From an uncultured Flavobacterium sp. (lineage in GTDB: Bacteria; Bacteroidota; Bacteroidia; Flavobacteriales; Flavobacteriaceae): a stretch of DNA of 9,630 nucleotides. The translations under genes were made by a program, and so were the position numbers. Of this stretch, positions 1-7,680 are shown piece after piece. The stretch lies in the NCBI GenBank assembly GCA_945957245.1, contig CAMFLD010000073.1:1-9630 (forward strand), read 5' to 3'. A model generated the notes under the pieces. It was not told the DNA's origin, did not search any database, and was given only the letters and a program-made list of their open reading frames with translations. Numbering within the stretch: position 1 is the stretch's first letter; each line of letters opens with the position of its first letter.

Positions 1-546
1 GCTGGAAGCATTGAGGCAGGGCTCGGTCGAAAGCGATTTGTAATCGGCAATCTGGCTTTTCAGTTCTTCAATTCCGATTCCTTTCCGGGTACTGACTAAA
101 ACAATTTTTGTCTTTAACTGCGTTTCAAGATGCTCTATATTGAGCGAAATTCCTTTGGCTTTCATTCTGTCGGTCATGTTGATGACGAGAATGGTTGGAA
201 TTTCCAAGTCCTTAATTTGGGTAAAAAGAAGCAGGTTGCGTTTCAGATTTTCTACGTCGGTGACGACTACTGCAACATCCGGGTAAAGTTTGTCGTTTTT
301 ATTCAGCAATAATTCGATGACAACATTTTCGTCAATTGAACTGGCATTAAGGCTGTAGGTTCCGGGCAAATCCAGAATGTTTGCCTTCATGTTGTTAGGC
401 AGTTTGCTGAATCCAATTTTCTTTTCTACAGTAATCCCGGGGTAATTTCCCACCTGCTGGTTCAATCCGGTTAATTGATTGAATACCGAAGTTTTTCCGG
501 TATTTGGATTTCCAATAAGCGCTACTGTTATATTCTGGATACTCAT
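1..546 (-). CDS. feoB: Ferrous iron transport protein B, N-terminal G domain (partial)
   Basis: FeoB is the inner-membrane Fe(II) permease with an N-terminal GTPase-like domain. Only the first 182 residues are in the window; the reading frame is open to the left edge, so the helical spacer and membrane domain lie outside. The translation starts MSIQNITVALIGNPNTGKTS. Guanine-nucleotide motifs are all visible: G1 P-loop GNPNTGKTS (12-20), PGIT around 36-39 for G2, G3 DLPG (59-62), G4 NMTD (123-126, the FeoB form of NKxD) and a G5-like STRKG (152-156). It starts only 4 nt after the feoA stop codon, so the two are almost certainly cotranscribed and probably translationally coupled. The family assignment is very secure because G4 as NMTD together with an adjacent feoA is characteristic. 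Confidence 0.96.
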   Translation of the reverse strand, partial: MSIQNITVALIGNPNTGKTSVFNQLTGLNQQVGNYPGITVEKKIGFSKLPNNMKANILDLPGTYSLNASSIDENVVIELLLNKNDKLYPDVAVVVTDVENLKRNLLLFTQIKDLEIPTILVINMTDRMKAKGISLNIEHLETQLKTKIVLVSTRKGIGIEELKSQIADYKSLSTEPCLNASS

Positions 547-550
547 TTGC

Positions 551-787
551 TTATTTCCCGAGGAGTTCAACTTGTATCTCACGGGCTGTTTCTTTTCGGA
601 TGGCCAAATGAGAACCGTTGTTTACATTAAGATAAATGGGATCGCCAAAAGGGGCAATCTGCAACACTTCTAAGGAGTTGTCCGGCAGGCATCCCATCTC
701 TAAAAGTTTGAGTGGAATTTTGTCCAAGTCAACATAGGTAATCGTTGCTTTGTCTCCAATTTTTAATAAATCAACGGTGGTTTTCAA
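551..787 (-). CDS. feoA: Ferrous iron transport protein A (FeoA, SH3-like)
   Basis: This is a small cytosolic SH3-fold protein of 78 residues, the usual size of a stand-alone FeoA, which assists FeoB in Fe(II) uptake. Visible family hallmarks are the N-terminal DLLKIGDKATI segment (6-16), the LLEMGCLPD turn (28-36), the EVLQIAPFGDPI strand-loop-strand (40-51) and the C-terminal LAIRKETAREIQV (61-73). It lies directly upstream of feoB with a 4-nt gap, the normal feoAB operon order. The ATG at 787 follows a candidate -7 box by about 26 nt, giving a short leader. Two 10-bp direct repeats lie in that leader and may be a regulator site. I see no truncation or missing motif. Confidence 0.95.
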   Translation of the reverse strand: MKTTVDLLKIGDKATITYVDLDKIPLKLLEMGCLPDNSLEVLQIAPFGDPIYLNVNNGSHLAIRKETAREIQVELLGK

Positions 788-792
788 TTTTT

Positions 793-813
793 ATTTAGAT
801 TGAATTTAGATTG
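793..813. repeat. Tandem 10-bp direct repeat with 11-bp period in the feoA leader
   Basis: ATTTAGATTG occurs at 793-802 and again at 804-813, identical and separated by one base. The pair lies between the candidate -7 box and the feoA start, covering the predicted transcription start. A one-helical-turn period next to an iron-uptake promoter is what an operator for an iron-responsive repressor might look like. Sequence identity is seen directly; the role is inferred. Confidence 0.5.
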
Positions 814-821
814 CAAAAATA
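814..821 (-). promoter_or_regulatory. Candidate -7 promoter element for feoAB
   Basis: On the minus strand this reads TATTTTTG, an exact match to the Bacteroidota consensus TAnnTTTG. It would place the transcription start near 807, about 20 nt before the feoA ATG. No exact TTTG-type -33 box is present; CTGTTTC lies roughly where one would be expected. The box is between SCO and feoA, so feoAB can be transcribed independently of the SCO gene. Confidence 0.5.
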
Positions 822-861
822 GGTATAAAAAATAGAAACAGGAATGATAAAAGTCATTTAA

Positions 862-1536
862 CTATTTTTTATCGTTTTCGCACAGCCAGTTGATGTCTTC
901 GATAAGTCTTTTGATTTCTTCTTTTTTGGTTCCGTCATAGAAACCCCGTACCCGTCTTTCGGCATCCACTAAAACGAAATTTTCGGTATGTACCATATCA
1001 TAAAGTTCGTTTGGCTTACCCAGTTTTACGGCCAAATACGATTTGCGTGCCATACTGTAAATGTCTTTTTTATCACCTGTTACCAGATTCCATTTAGAAT
1101 CGATTACGCCTTTTTTAATGGCATATTGTTTTAAAACCGGAACACTGTCAATTTCGGGCGTTACGGTATGGGAAAGTATCATCACTTTTGGGTTATTAAT
1201 GAAGGCCTTCTGGACATCGACCATATTGGTAGTCATGATGGGACAAATGGAACCGCAGGTGGTGAAGAAGAAATCGGCAACATATATTTTTCCTTCATAA
1301 TCTTTCTGCGTGATGGTTTTTCCGTTCTGATTGGTAAATGAGAAATCCGCTATTTTATGTTCTCTGGCGATATACTGAACGGTAGAATCCACCAGTTCAG
1401 GATTGACATCAGCGGGATTGTATATAGGTAAGGTCTTAGCAGGTTTTAGGGCTTGGTAAAACAGTGTGATGGTTATGATGGAAAAAACCAAAAAAGTGCC
1501 AATGAAAATCTTGTTCTTTTTGATAAAGTTGAGCAT
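862..1536 (-). CDS. SCO1/SenC/PrrC family copper chaperone, membrane-anchored
   Basis: A thioredoxin-fold protein of the SCO family, which delivers copper to the CuA site of cytochrome c oxidase or acts as a thiol redox protein in the periplasm. The 224 residues begin with a cytoplasmic KKNK stretch and one hydrophobic anchor (about 10-29). The SCO domain runs from about 60 to 218. The copper-binding motif is present as TTCGSICP, with Cys94 and Cys98 (CxxxC), and the third ligand His183 lies in MVHTENFVLVD. Length and spacing are normal for the family. The ATG at 1536 directly precedes the anchor. It is divergent from the M13 peptidase gene and lies upstream of feoAB in the same direction with a 74-nt gap, so partial read-through is possible. 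The exact oxidase partner cannot be told from the window. Confidence 0.93.
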   Translation of the reverse strand: MLNFIKKNKIFIGTFLVFSIITITLFYQALKPAKTLPIYNPADVNPELVDSTVQYIAREHKIADFSFTNQNGKTITQKDYEGKIYVADFFFTTCGSICPIMTTNMVDVQKAFINNPKVMILSHTVTPEIDSVPVLKQYAIKKGVIDSKWNLVTGDKKDIYSMARKSYLAVKLGKPNELYDMVHTENFVLVDAERRVRGFYDGTKKEEIKRLIEDINWLCENDKK

Positions 1537-1581
1537 TGTATTTTATTTTTTTTGACAAATCTGCCAATGGAATCTGAAGCG

Positions 1582-1589
1582 CAAAAATA
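1582..1589 (-). promoter_or_regulatory. Candidate -7 promoter element for the SCO gene
   Basis: The minus strand reads TATTTTTG, matching TAnnTTTG exactly. A start about 7 nt downstream would give a leader near 40 nt to the ATG at 1536. No clear TTG -33 partner is seen at a 17-23 nt spacing. Confidence 0.45.
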
Positions 1590-1654
1590 CAAAAGGAACT
1601 GATTACCTGTAACATTTGCTAAGCAATAAAGACATATATTTTTGTTAAAAAAAA

Positions 1655-1672
1655 GATTCTTCATGCAGAATC
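1655..1672. promoter_or_regulatory. 18-bp near-perfect palindrome upstream of the M13 peptidase gene
   Basis: The sequence GATTCTTCATGCAGAATC has perfect 6-bp arms GATTCT and AGAATC and a symmetric CATG centre; only the two bases beside the centre break symmetry. It ends two bases before the candidate -7 box at 1675, so a protein bound here would occupy the spacer of that promoter. The palindrome is directly visible; that it is an operator is inference. Confidence 0.45.
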
Positions 1673-1674
1673 GG

Positions 1675-1682
1675 TAAATTTG
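1675..1682 (+). promoter_or_regulatory. Candidate -7 promoter element for the M13 peptidase gene
   Basis: TAAATTTG matches TAnnTTTG exactly and lies 26 nt before the ATG at 1709, a normal short leader for this group. The nearest TTG (1642-1644) is 30 nt upstream, too far for the usual 17-23 nt spacing, so the -33 element is unclear. Confidence 0.5.
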
Positions 1683-1708
1683 CAATCAACTAACAAAAAG
1701 CACTTATT

Positions 1709-3763
1709 ATGAAGTCAATTATTACATCAAAAGCATTGCTGACAGCCTGCGTAATCGCCAGTGCCTTTCAGGTAAATGCCCAACAAAAAACTCCCGGAAT
1801 CAATACGTCCCTAATGGACAAATCGGTTAGCCCTAAAGATAACTTCTTTCAGTTTGTGAACGGAACCTGGCTAAAAAACACAGAAATTCCTGCTGATAAA
1901 ACCCGTTGGGGTAGTTTTGACGAATTGCGTCAGAATACAGACAAAGATGCTTTGGCTATCCTGAAAGATGCAGCTAACAATCCTAAGTATGCTCCAAATA
2001 CTGATCAGGGAAAAGCCATCAGCATGTATAAATCGGCTATGGATACTGTAGCGAGAAACAAGCAGGGGATTAACCCAATCAAACCTTATTTGGCAAAAAT
2101 CAATGCTATTAAAACCATCAAGGATTTGCAAAAACTGATGATGGACGAAGAGTCTAAAGGTGGTGGAGCCGGATTTTTTGGATTTGGTATTGGTGCCGAT
2201 GACAAAAACAGTAATCGTAATGTAGTAAGTCTTGGCGTTGGCGGTTTAGGTTTGCCGGACAGAGATTATTATGTTTCTGATGATAAAGATTCTAAAGAGA
2301 AACGTGAAAAATATCAGGCGCATGTAGCAAGAATGTTAGCCTTTATTGGTGAAAAACCGGAACAGGCAAAAACGGATGCTGCTAAAATCCTGGCTCTTGA
2401 AATCGAAATGTCCCGTCCCAGATTAGACAGAGTAGAAAGAAGGGATCCAAAAAAACAATACAACCCAACTGCTATTGGTGATTTACAGAAAATGGTGCCT
2501 ATCATTGACTGGAAAGGATACTTAAACGGAATCGGGATTACAAAAATTGATACGGTAATCGTTACTCAGCCAAGATATATGGCGGCTTTGCAGAATATCT
2601 TTGCTGAGAATAAAGTTGATGACTGGAAAGCATACTTACGTTGGAACTTATTAAGAGGCGCTGCGGGACAATTGTCTACAGATATTGAAACAGCTAACTG
2701 GGAGTTTTATGGAAAAACGTTGACAGGAGCTTTGAAACAAAGACCTCGTCACGAGAAAGCACTTCAGGTTGTTAATGGTACTGTGGGTGAAGCTTTGGGT
2801 AAATTATATGTAGAGAAAATGTTCCCTGCTGAAGCTAAAGATAAAGCATACCGAATGATTAGAAATGTAATGCGTGCTTATGAAATCAGAATCAACAACC
2901 TTACCTGGATGTCTCCTGAAACGAAGCAGAAAGCTATTCAGAAATTGAACAGCCTGACGATTAAAATTGGATATCCTGATAAATGGAAAGATTATTCAGC
3001 ATTAGATGTTAAGAGTCCTGAAAATGGCGGAAGCTATTTCGGTAATCTTAAAGCGGTAAGCGAGTGGAACTGGAAAAAGGATCTTGACAAATTGAACAAA
3101 CCTGTGGATAAAACCGAGTGGGGCATGTCGCCGCAAACGGTAAATGCATATTACAACCCTTCTTACAACGAAATTGTATTCCCTGCTGCTATCTTACAAC
3201 CGCCTTTTTATGATTACAGAGCTGATGAAGCGGTAAACTATGGTGGTATTGGAGCGGTTATCGGACACGAAATTTCACACGGATTTGACGATCAGGGTGC
3301 TACTTATGATGCTGAAGGTAACTTAAAAGACTGGTGGACTGCTGATGATTTGAAAAAATTCACCGATTTAGGAAGTGCTTTGGCTGCGCAATACTCAGCT
3401 TTAGAGCCGCTACCTGGAATTCATGTTGACGGTAAATTTACTTTAGGGGAAAACATTGGTGACTTAGGTGGAATCAATGCGGCTTATGACGGATTACAGT
3501 TGTATTTAAAAGAAAACAAAAATCCGGGTCTAATTGACGGATATACTCCTGAGCAACGTTTGTTCATTTCATGGGCAACCATCTGGAGAAGTAAAATGCG
3601 TGATGAGGCTTTGAAAAACCAAGTGAAAACTGATCCGCATTCTCCGGGAATGTACAGAGGTTATGTGCCTTTGTTAAACTTAGATACGTTCTACAGTGCT
3701 TGGGATATAAAACCGGGAGACGGAATGTATGTTGAGCCGGCAAAACGTGTTAAGATTTGGTAA
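1709..3763 (+). CDS. Secreted M13 family zinc metalloendopeptidase (neprilysin/PepO-like)
   Basis: A 684-residue gluzincin of peptidase family M13, which cleaves oligopeptides. Bacteroidota members are exported to the periplasm or cell envelope. A signal peptide is evident (MKSIITSKAL start, hydrophobic core, VNA before QQK, cleavage near residue 24). The N-terminal M13 domain spans about 35-430 and the catalytic domain about 475-684. Zinc motif HEISH is at 520-524 (His520, His524 ligands, Glu521 catalytic) and ENIGD at 581-585 supplies Glu581 as third ligand. The substrate-positioning VNAYY motif (478-482) and the His644/Arg650 region near the C-terminus are present, and the protein ends in VKIW, as in bacterial relatives that lack the CxxW ending of mammalian neprilysin. 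Length is typical. It is a single-gene unit ending at a strong terminator. Confidence 0.96.
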   Translation: MKSIITSKALLTACVIASAFQVNAQQKTPGINTSLMDKSVSPKDNFFQFVNGTWLKNTEIPADKTRWGSFDELRQNTDKDALAILKDAANNPKYAPNTDQGKAISMYKSAMDTVARNKQGINPIKPYLAKINAIKTIKDLQKLMMDEESKGGGAGFFGFGIGADDKNSNRNVVSLGVGGLGLPDRDYYVSDDKDSKEKREKYQAHVARMLAFIGEKPEQAKTDAAKILALEIEMSRPRLDRVERRDPKKQYNPTAIGDLQKMVPIIDWKGYLNGIGITKIDTVIVTQPRYMAALQNIFAENKVDDWKAYLRWNLLRGAAGQLSTDIETANWEFYGKTLTGALKQRPRHEKALQVVNGTVGEALGKLYVEKMFPAEAKDKAYRMIRNVMRAYEIRINNLTWMSPETKQKAIQKLNSLTIKIGYPDKWKDYSALDVKSPENGGSYFGNLKAVSEWNWKKDLDKLNKPVDKTEWGMSPQTVNAYYNPSYNEIVFPAAILQPPFYDYRADEAVNYGGIGAVIGHEISHGFDDQGATYDAEGNLKDWWTADDLKKFTDLGSALAAQYSALEPLPGIHVDGKFTLGENIGDLGGINAAYDGLQLYLKENKNPGLIDGYTPEQRLFISWATIWRSKMRDEALKNQVKTDPHSPGMYRGYVPLLNLDTFYSAWDIKPGDGMYVEPAKRVKIW

Positions 3764-3780
3764 TCAATATCTAAATAAAC

Positions 3781-3811
3781 AAAAAACCTCAAGTTATGCT
3801 TGAGGTTTTTT
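3781..3811. terminator. Bidirectional intrinsic terminator between convergent genes
   Basis: A perfect 13-bp inverted repeat (3781-3793 with 3799-3811), with core CCTCAAG/CTTGAGG, flanking A and T runs and a 5-nt loop TTATG. The T run follows the stem on the plus strand, serving the M13 gene, and the A run gives the same on the minus strand. The stop codon of the minus-strand membrane-protein gene lies in the loop (3794-3796), so that gene's end and the terminator coincide. Confidence 0.9.
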
Positions 3812-4039
3812 TATGCTTTTCAGTAAACCGACTATACTGATAATGGCCCAGGTTCCTTCTAAGACGACAAAAGGCCAAAACCGAATGAGGTAAGAGGAAA
3901 AGCAGGCTATCGCACCTCCAAGAATGTTGAGGATGAAAAATAAGATGCCGTCTTTTTTGATAAGGGAAAAGATATTCAGGAAATAGGCAATCAAAATAAG
4001 GCTTACGCCGATGGTGCCAATGATGTCGGTGGTACTCAT
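3794..4039 (-). CDS. Small three-helix membrane protein, CBU_0592-like
   Basis: An 81-residue hydrophobic protein with three predicted membrane segments, about 5-27, 30-50 and 53-73, ending in a basic tail (KSIKKPQA). The pattern DIIGxIGVxLILIAYF at the N-terminus, LNxLGG in the second helix and VVLEGTWAIISIVGLL in the third matches the small conserved membrane family labelled CBU_0592-like, whose function is unknown as far as I can recall. It is the last gene of the minus-strand operon: its ATG overlaps the stop of the SDR gene by 4 nt (ATGA at 4036-4039), so it is probably translationally coupled. Its own stop codon is in the loop of the terminator hairpin. Confidence 0.8.
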   Translation of the reverse strand: MSTTDIIGTIGVSLILIAYFLNIFSLIKKDGILFFILNILGGAIACFSSYLIRFWPFVVLEGTWAIISIVGLLKSIKKPQA

Positions 4040-4842
4040 AAGTTTGGTTTTTGAAAGGTGTATTGTAATTCTGTTGTTATTTTATCGGACTGGATGATTT
4101 TTCCGGAGGAAGCATCGTCTGATGCAAATTGTGGTAAGGGCAGACCCAATGCTGATGCTTTTTCGGTGTAATATTCTTTTCTCGTGGGATGAAAGGGTGC
4201 TACGGCATTTAGGGTTTGGTTCCAAAAATCCTCTTCAATTATTTTTTCAATGATTCCAATGCAATCTACCTGATGGATTAGGTTGATTGGTGCATTGGGG
4301 TTTTCGAGGTTTTGTCTGCCGGAAAGATAATGTACGGGATGGCGGTCTTCGCCAAAGAGTCCGCCAAAACGAATTATGGTTGTGCTGAAATCATGACTGT
4401 GGGACGAGAGCAGGTGTTCTGCTTGCAGTAATTGTTTTCCGCTTTCGGTGTTTGGATTGGCTATGGTTGCTTCTGTAATGATGCTTTGGGCATCGTCATA
4501 AACGGAGGTGGAACTGATGAAAATGACTTTGCTGACTTTTTCTTTTTGGATAAAGGGCAGCAGGTTTTGGATTCTTTTTACAAAAGATTCGCCGGAATTG
4601 GTTCTTAATTTCGGGGGAATATCAATGATTAGTATTTCGGAGTTTTCTAAAAGCGCTTCTATTTCGCCTGATACTCCATCATGGGTAACTTCAACTACGA
4701 AAGGATTAATTCCGGCTTCTTTTAATTGCGGAATTTTTGTGGTTGTGGTGGTGGAGCCTTTTACGGTATTTCCTTTTGCTATTAATGATTTTGCCAAGGG
4801 CAGTCCGAGCCAGCCACAGCCTAATATGGATATTTGCTTCAT
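4036..4842 (-). CDS. Atypical SDR / NAD(P)-binding epimerase-like protein (YeeZ-like)
   Basis: A 268-residue Rossmann-fold protein of the NAD-dependent epimerase/dehydratase superfamily. The dinucleotide-binding loop GCGWLG is at 8-13 (GxGxxG), followed by the second strand around 27-30 with serine/threonines that could favour NADP. ILIIDIPP (70-77) and VIFISSTSVY (106-115) are strands 4 and 5. Tyr115 follows the SSTS segment, but the classical YxxxK lysine is absent (Gln119), and ESGKQLLQAE (133-142) follows instead; this places it with YeeZ-like atypical SDRs, for which no substrate is firmly known. It overlaps the M28 gene stop by 4 nt (4839-4842) and the downstream membrane gene start by 4 nt, so it is the middle of a coupled operon. 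Enzymatic activity is uncertain. Confidence 0.87.
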   Translation of the reverse strand: MKQISILGCGWLGLPLAKSLIAKGNTVKGSTTTTTKIPQLKEAGINPFVVEVTHDGVSGEIEALLENSEILIIDIPPKLRTNSGESFVKRIQNLLPFIQKEKVSKVIFISSTSVYDDAQSIITEATIANPNTESGKQLLQAEHLLSSHSHDFSTTIIRFGGLFGEDRHPVHYLSGRQNLENPNAPINLIHQVDCIGIIEKIIEEDFWNQTLNAVAPFHPTRKEYYTEKASALGLPLPQFASDDASSGKIIQSDKITTELQYTFQKPNL

Positions 4843-7226
4843 CGTTTCAAACTGTCAACTACTACTCTTAGTGTATCTCTTCGCTCATAGTAACGCCTTG
4901 TTACGGGTGATTCTTCGGCCATTTTTGGTGATGGTTTTATTTTCTGCCTGATGATTACCGCATCATTCAGTACAAAAGGCATTGGTATCATCCAGGATTT
5001 GCGGGGTTTTACTTTTAGTAAAGAATTGGATAGTAAATCAAAGGAACTCTCCATTAGTTCCAAATCCAGTTTGGCGTTTTTATCTATTGAAAACTCCATT
5101 TCCAACGGTTGATTGTCTACCACATAATAAGAAAGCAGCTTGTCTGTGGTTTTAGAGGCTATATTACTTTTAAAGTCTACTGATTTTACGCCATTGGCTT
5201 TAAAATTATTGAACCTGATATCGTTGTTGGTAAATATATCGTATCGGTTTATCGGGCGGTTTGGGATGATTTTTATTTTGTACAGGTGCTGGTTTCCTTT
5301 TAGGGTATCCCGCAAAAATTCGATGGTTGGTTGGGGAATTCCTTTTACGGGTGCATTGGCCATAAGGGTATATTCTGAGCCGTATTTGCTGTAGAGTTTA
5401 TGGTTGTTTAGGGTTTTACCGTCTTTTGGTTTTTCTCCGAGATAGTTTTTTGTCCATTCATCGGGGGCACTGTCATAGGTTGCCCAGCTTGCTTTATTTT
5501 GGTCGGCATCCAGAAGGTAAACAAGACTGTTTGGTTTTGCTTTTTCATTAGAATAGCCTGAAGCCTGATGTGCTTTTACAATAAATCCGATTCCTATGAT
5601 TATAAAGGCTATGGCCCAGATTCCTTTTTTGGCAAACGAACCAAAAACGGGTAGTAGTAATACAAAGGTGAGTACGGTTAAAACGGCGCTTCCTACCATG
5701 ATTTTAAGTCCGAGTCCTACGGGGAACATTAGGATAAAGGGTGTTAGGATGACTAATGTTGGTAGGGCCAACAGGCAGTTCAGGAACCAGGAGGAGCGTT
5801 GGGTGAGCACATAATACCCGAGCATTAGGGAACTGAAAATAACAGGGATGATTAAAAATCCTGCGCCACGCAGCTTAAAGGCTATGCCGAGGTTAATGAG
5901 TATCCAAATGAAAAGGGGTGCTACCATTTGGCTCATTTCGGGATTGCGTTTGCCGTTGTTTTGGTAAAACAAAAAGCAGACTGCGAGCGACAGACTGACG
6001 AAGGCATAAATGTAATCGTGGCCGTTATAGGTAAATCCCTGAAGAATGTCGTTGTATTGTGGGTAAATGGCTTTTAGGACGGTCCAGCCTACATAGGTTA
6101 TGATTGCGGCGGTAAAGAGCGAACCTAAGAGCGGAACGAAGCCTTTGAGGATTTCATCGAGGCGCATGGCGCGTTTGCCTAATCCGATGAAAACAAAGAC
6201 AAAGAATAGTCCGAAAGCAAGGATTAGCATCGGGAATATCCAGGAAAAGGGATAGCTGATGAAGCTAAACGGGATGTTGAAATAGACATCGTCACTGTCT
6301 GAATTTAAATCGGTCAAATCGGCATTGCTGAAATAGTTGAGCAACGGAAAGAGATAGGTTCCCTGATGTGCTAAGGTTTTTGGATCGAGGTTTTTATAGG
6401 TGTCCTGTGCGGTGTGGTAATTAAAATGGCTGTCGATGAAGGCAAAATTGAATCCCTGTATTTTTCCTTTTTCTCTGAAAACGGTCAAATCGGTATCGTT
6501 GGGCAGCATTTTGTAGATGCTGTACATGAGGGAATTGGAAACGGGATATTCTGCTTTGCCTGCTTTGAAGGCGGCTACCATCTTGGCATTGCCGTTGTTG
6601 GTTTCCATAAGCATGTAGCTGGGACCGGAACTGCCCCGGGCTTCGAAATTGAGTACGAGCCCTACCTGTCTGGCCAACTGGTGTTGGGTTACGAATAGTG
6701 CGGCTCCGTTGAGTCCCAGTTCTTCGGCATCGGTAAAGAGGATGATGATGTCGTTTTTGTGCGGGGTTTTGTTGTGGAGAAAGGCTCTTAGGCTTTCTAT
6801 GATTGTGGCTACTCCTGAGGCGTCATCGCTGGCACCGTGAGAGAAGGAGTGTGGTGCGGAGTCGTAATGGGAAAGCAGGAGGAGTGCCTTTGTGTTTTTT
6901 GTGCCTTTTATGGTGGCGATGATGTTTTTTGACTTGACTAATGTGCCGCTTTCGGTCATGGTGAAGCCTTCCTGAAGGGAGGTTTCGAGTCCTAATTCCT
7001 GTAGTTGTTTGCGGAGGTAACCGGCGACTGTTTCGTGGTTTTGTGAGCCTACGAAATGAGGTTGTTTTGAAATTTCCCTAACGGTTTCCAACGCTCTTTG
7101 GGTTGAAAACTCTGATAGTGGTGCTTCGGTTTTGTCGTAGTCCTGTGGCATCATGAAGTAGAATATGCCAAACAGCAATAGGATGAGCACCAGTAGGGAA
7201 TATATGGGGATATATTTTTTTCTCAT
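4839..7226 (-). CDS. M28 family zinc peptidase with multi-span membrane domain (ERMP1-like)
   Basis: A 795-residue membrane peptidase. An N-terminal anchor (about 7-25) is followed by an M28 aminopeptidase domain (about 40-300), then roughly eight membrane segments between 323 and 550 and a C-terminal soluble, beta-rich region (about 560-770). Zinc-site residues are visible: His120 in SHYDS, bridging Asp134 in ASDDASG, catalytic Glu168 and ligand Glu169 in DAEELG, Glu195 in NFEARGS and His271 in YHTAQD. The peptidase and C-terminal domains should face the periplasm. The layout is that of the eukaryotic ER metallopeptidase ERMP1/Fxna and bacterial relatives; substrates are unknown. The gene starts 10 nt after the zinc-ribbon gene and overlaps the SDR gene by ATGA. 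Domain identity is firm; exact membrane-span number is an estimate by eye. Confidence 0.94.
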   Translation of the reverse strand: MRKKYIPIYSLLVLILLLFGIFYFMMPQDYDKTEAPLSEFSTQRALETVREISKQPHFVGSQNHETVAGYLRKQLQELGLETSLQEGFTMTESGTLVKSKNIIATIKGTKNTKALLLLSHYDSAPHSFSHGASDDASGVATIIESLRAFLHNKTPHKNDIIILFTDAEELGLNGAALFVTQHQLARQVGLVLNFEARGSSGPSYMLMETNNGNAKMVAAFKAGKAEYPVSNSLMYSIYKMLPNDTDLTVFREKGKIQGFNFAFIDSHFNYHTAQDTYKNLDPKTLAHQGTYLFPLLNYFSNADLTDLNSDSDDVYFNIPFSFISYPFSWIFPMLILAFGLFFVFVFIGLGKRAMRLDEILKGFVPLLGSLFTAAIITYVGWTVLKAIYPQYNDILQGFTYNGHDYIYAFVSLSLAVCFLFYQNNGKRNPEMSQMVAPLFIWILINLGIAFKLRGAGFLIIPVIFSSLMLGYYVLTQRSSWFLNCLLALPTLVILTPFILMFPVGLGLKIMVGSAVLTVLTFVLLLPVFGSFAKKGIWAIAFIIIGIGFIVKAHQASGYSNEKAKPNSLVYLLDADQNKASWATYDSAPDEWTKNYLGEKPKDGKTLNNHKLYSKYGSEYTLMANAPVKGIPQPTIEFLRDTLKGNQHLYKIKIIPNRPINRYDIFTNNDIRFNNFKANGVKSVDFKSNIASKTTDKLLSYYVVDNQPLEMEFSIDKNAKLDLELMESSFDLLSNSLLKVKPRKSWMIPMPFVLNDAVIIRQKIKPSPKMAEESPVTRRYYERRDTLRVVVDSLKR

Positions 7227-7236
7227 GGAGCGAGGC

Positions 7237-7587
7237 TTAAGTGTCTTTTTTAACTAACATATAGAATTCGTTATCCAAAACCATGTATCCCTGATCGTAA
7301 ACAAAGTAGTAAGTATTGCCCGATTTGGTATGCAAAATAGTTGTAAAATGGTCAAAGTCGAATCCTTTGTTGCGCATCTTTGATTTTGTTATTTTAGATT
7401 TTCCTCCCACATTTAACTCACACAAAATACGGTAATTTTTGCGTAACTTGTTATTTATGTTGCGCATATAATTTGTGCTGTCTTTGTTAATTTTGTTGTT
7501 ATAGGCATTTCGGCAGCTGTCGCTACAGAATTTTTTGTCTTCTCTGCCTATAACTTTTCCTCCACATTCAGGGCAAACTTTTGTCAT
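7237..7587 (-). CDS. Small zinc-ribbon protein (conserved hypothetical)
   Basis: A 116-residue protein with an N-terminal treble-clef/zinc-ribbon type site: Cys5, Cys8, Cys21 and Cys25 (CPECG, then FCSDSC, giving C-x2-C-x12-C-x3-C). The following RNAYNN is typical of small Flavobacteriia proteins with this motif. The middle (37-80) is basic, and the C-terminal third (77-114) is likely a short beta domain. It is the first gene of the minus-strand operon, 10 nt ahead of the M28 peptidase gene. No exact TAnnTTTG box is visible upstream, where a gene-free repeat-rich block begins, so the operon's promoter is uncertain. Function is unknown; nucleic-acid or protein binding are both possible. I do not assign it a symbol. 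Confidence 0.85.
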   Translation of the reverse strand: MTKVCPECGGKVIGREDKKFCSDSCRNAYNNKINKDSTNYMRNINNKLRKNYRILCELNVGGKSKITKSKMRNKGFDFDHFTTILHTKSGNTYYFVYDQGYMVLDNEFYMLVKKDT

Positions 7588-7616
7588 TATTCTCTTTTTT
7601 AGGAGCGAATAGTTTG

Positions 7617-7680
7617 GGCAATTTTGGTATCCATTTTCCCGCTATCCGCTGTACTGCGTGCCGCTGCTATCGGGGCTATG
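7617..7680 (-). repeat. Putative interspersed flavobacterial repeat, part A
   Basis: On the minus strand this contains AGCCCCGATAGCAGCGGC, then ACAGCGGATAGCGGGAAA. From memory, this pair of phrases recurs between genes in many Flavobacteriia, usually flanking a T/A-rich hairpin that is missing here. It is G+C-richer than its surroundings and lies just upstream of the zinc-ribbon gene. The recognition is by recall only and no copy count is available within the window, as this is the only one. Confidence 0.4.

Noticed and set aside
846..873. Hairpin GATAAAA/TTTTATC at the end of the SCO gene as a terminator
   Set aside because: The stem is only seven A/T-rich pairs with a 14-nt loop, too weak to call.
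4508..4951. Plus-strand 147-codon open frame across the SDR and M28 genes
   Set aside because: It is antisense to two strongly supported coding genes and shows no family resemblance.
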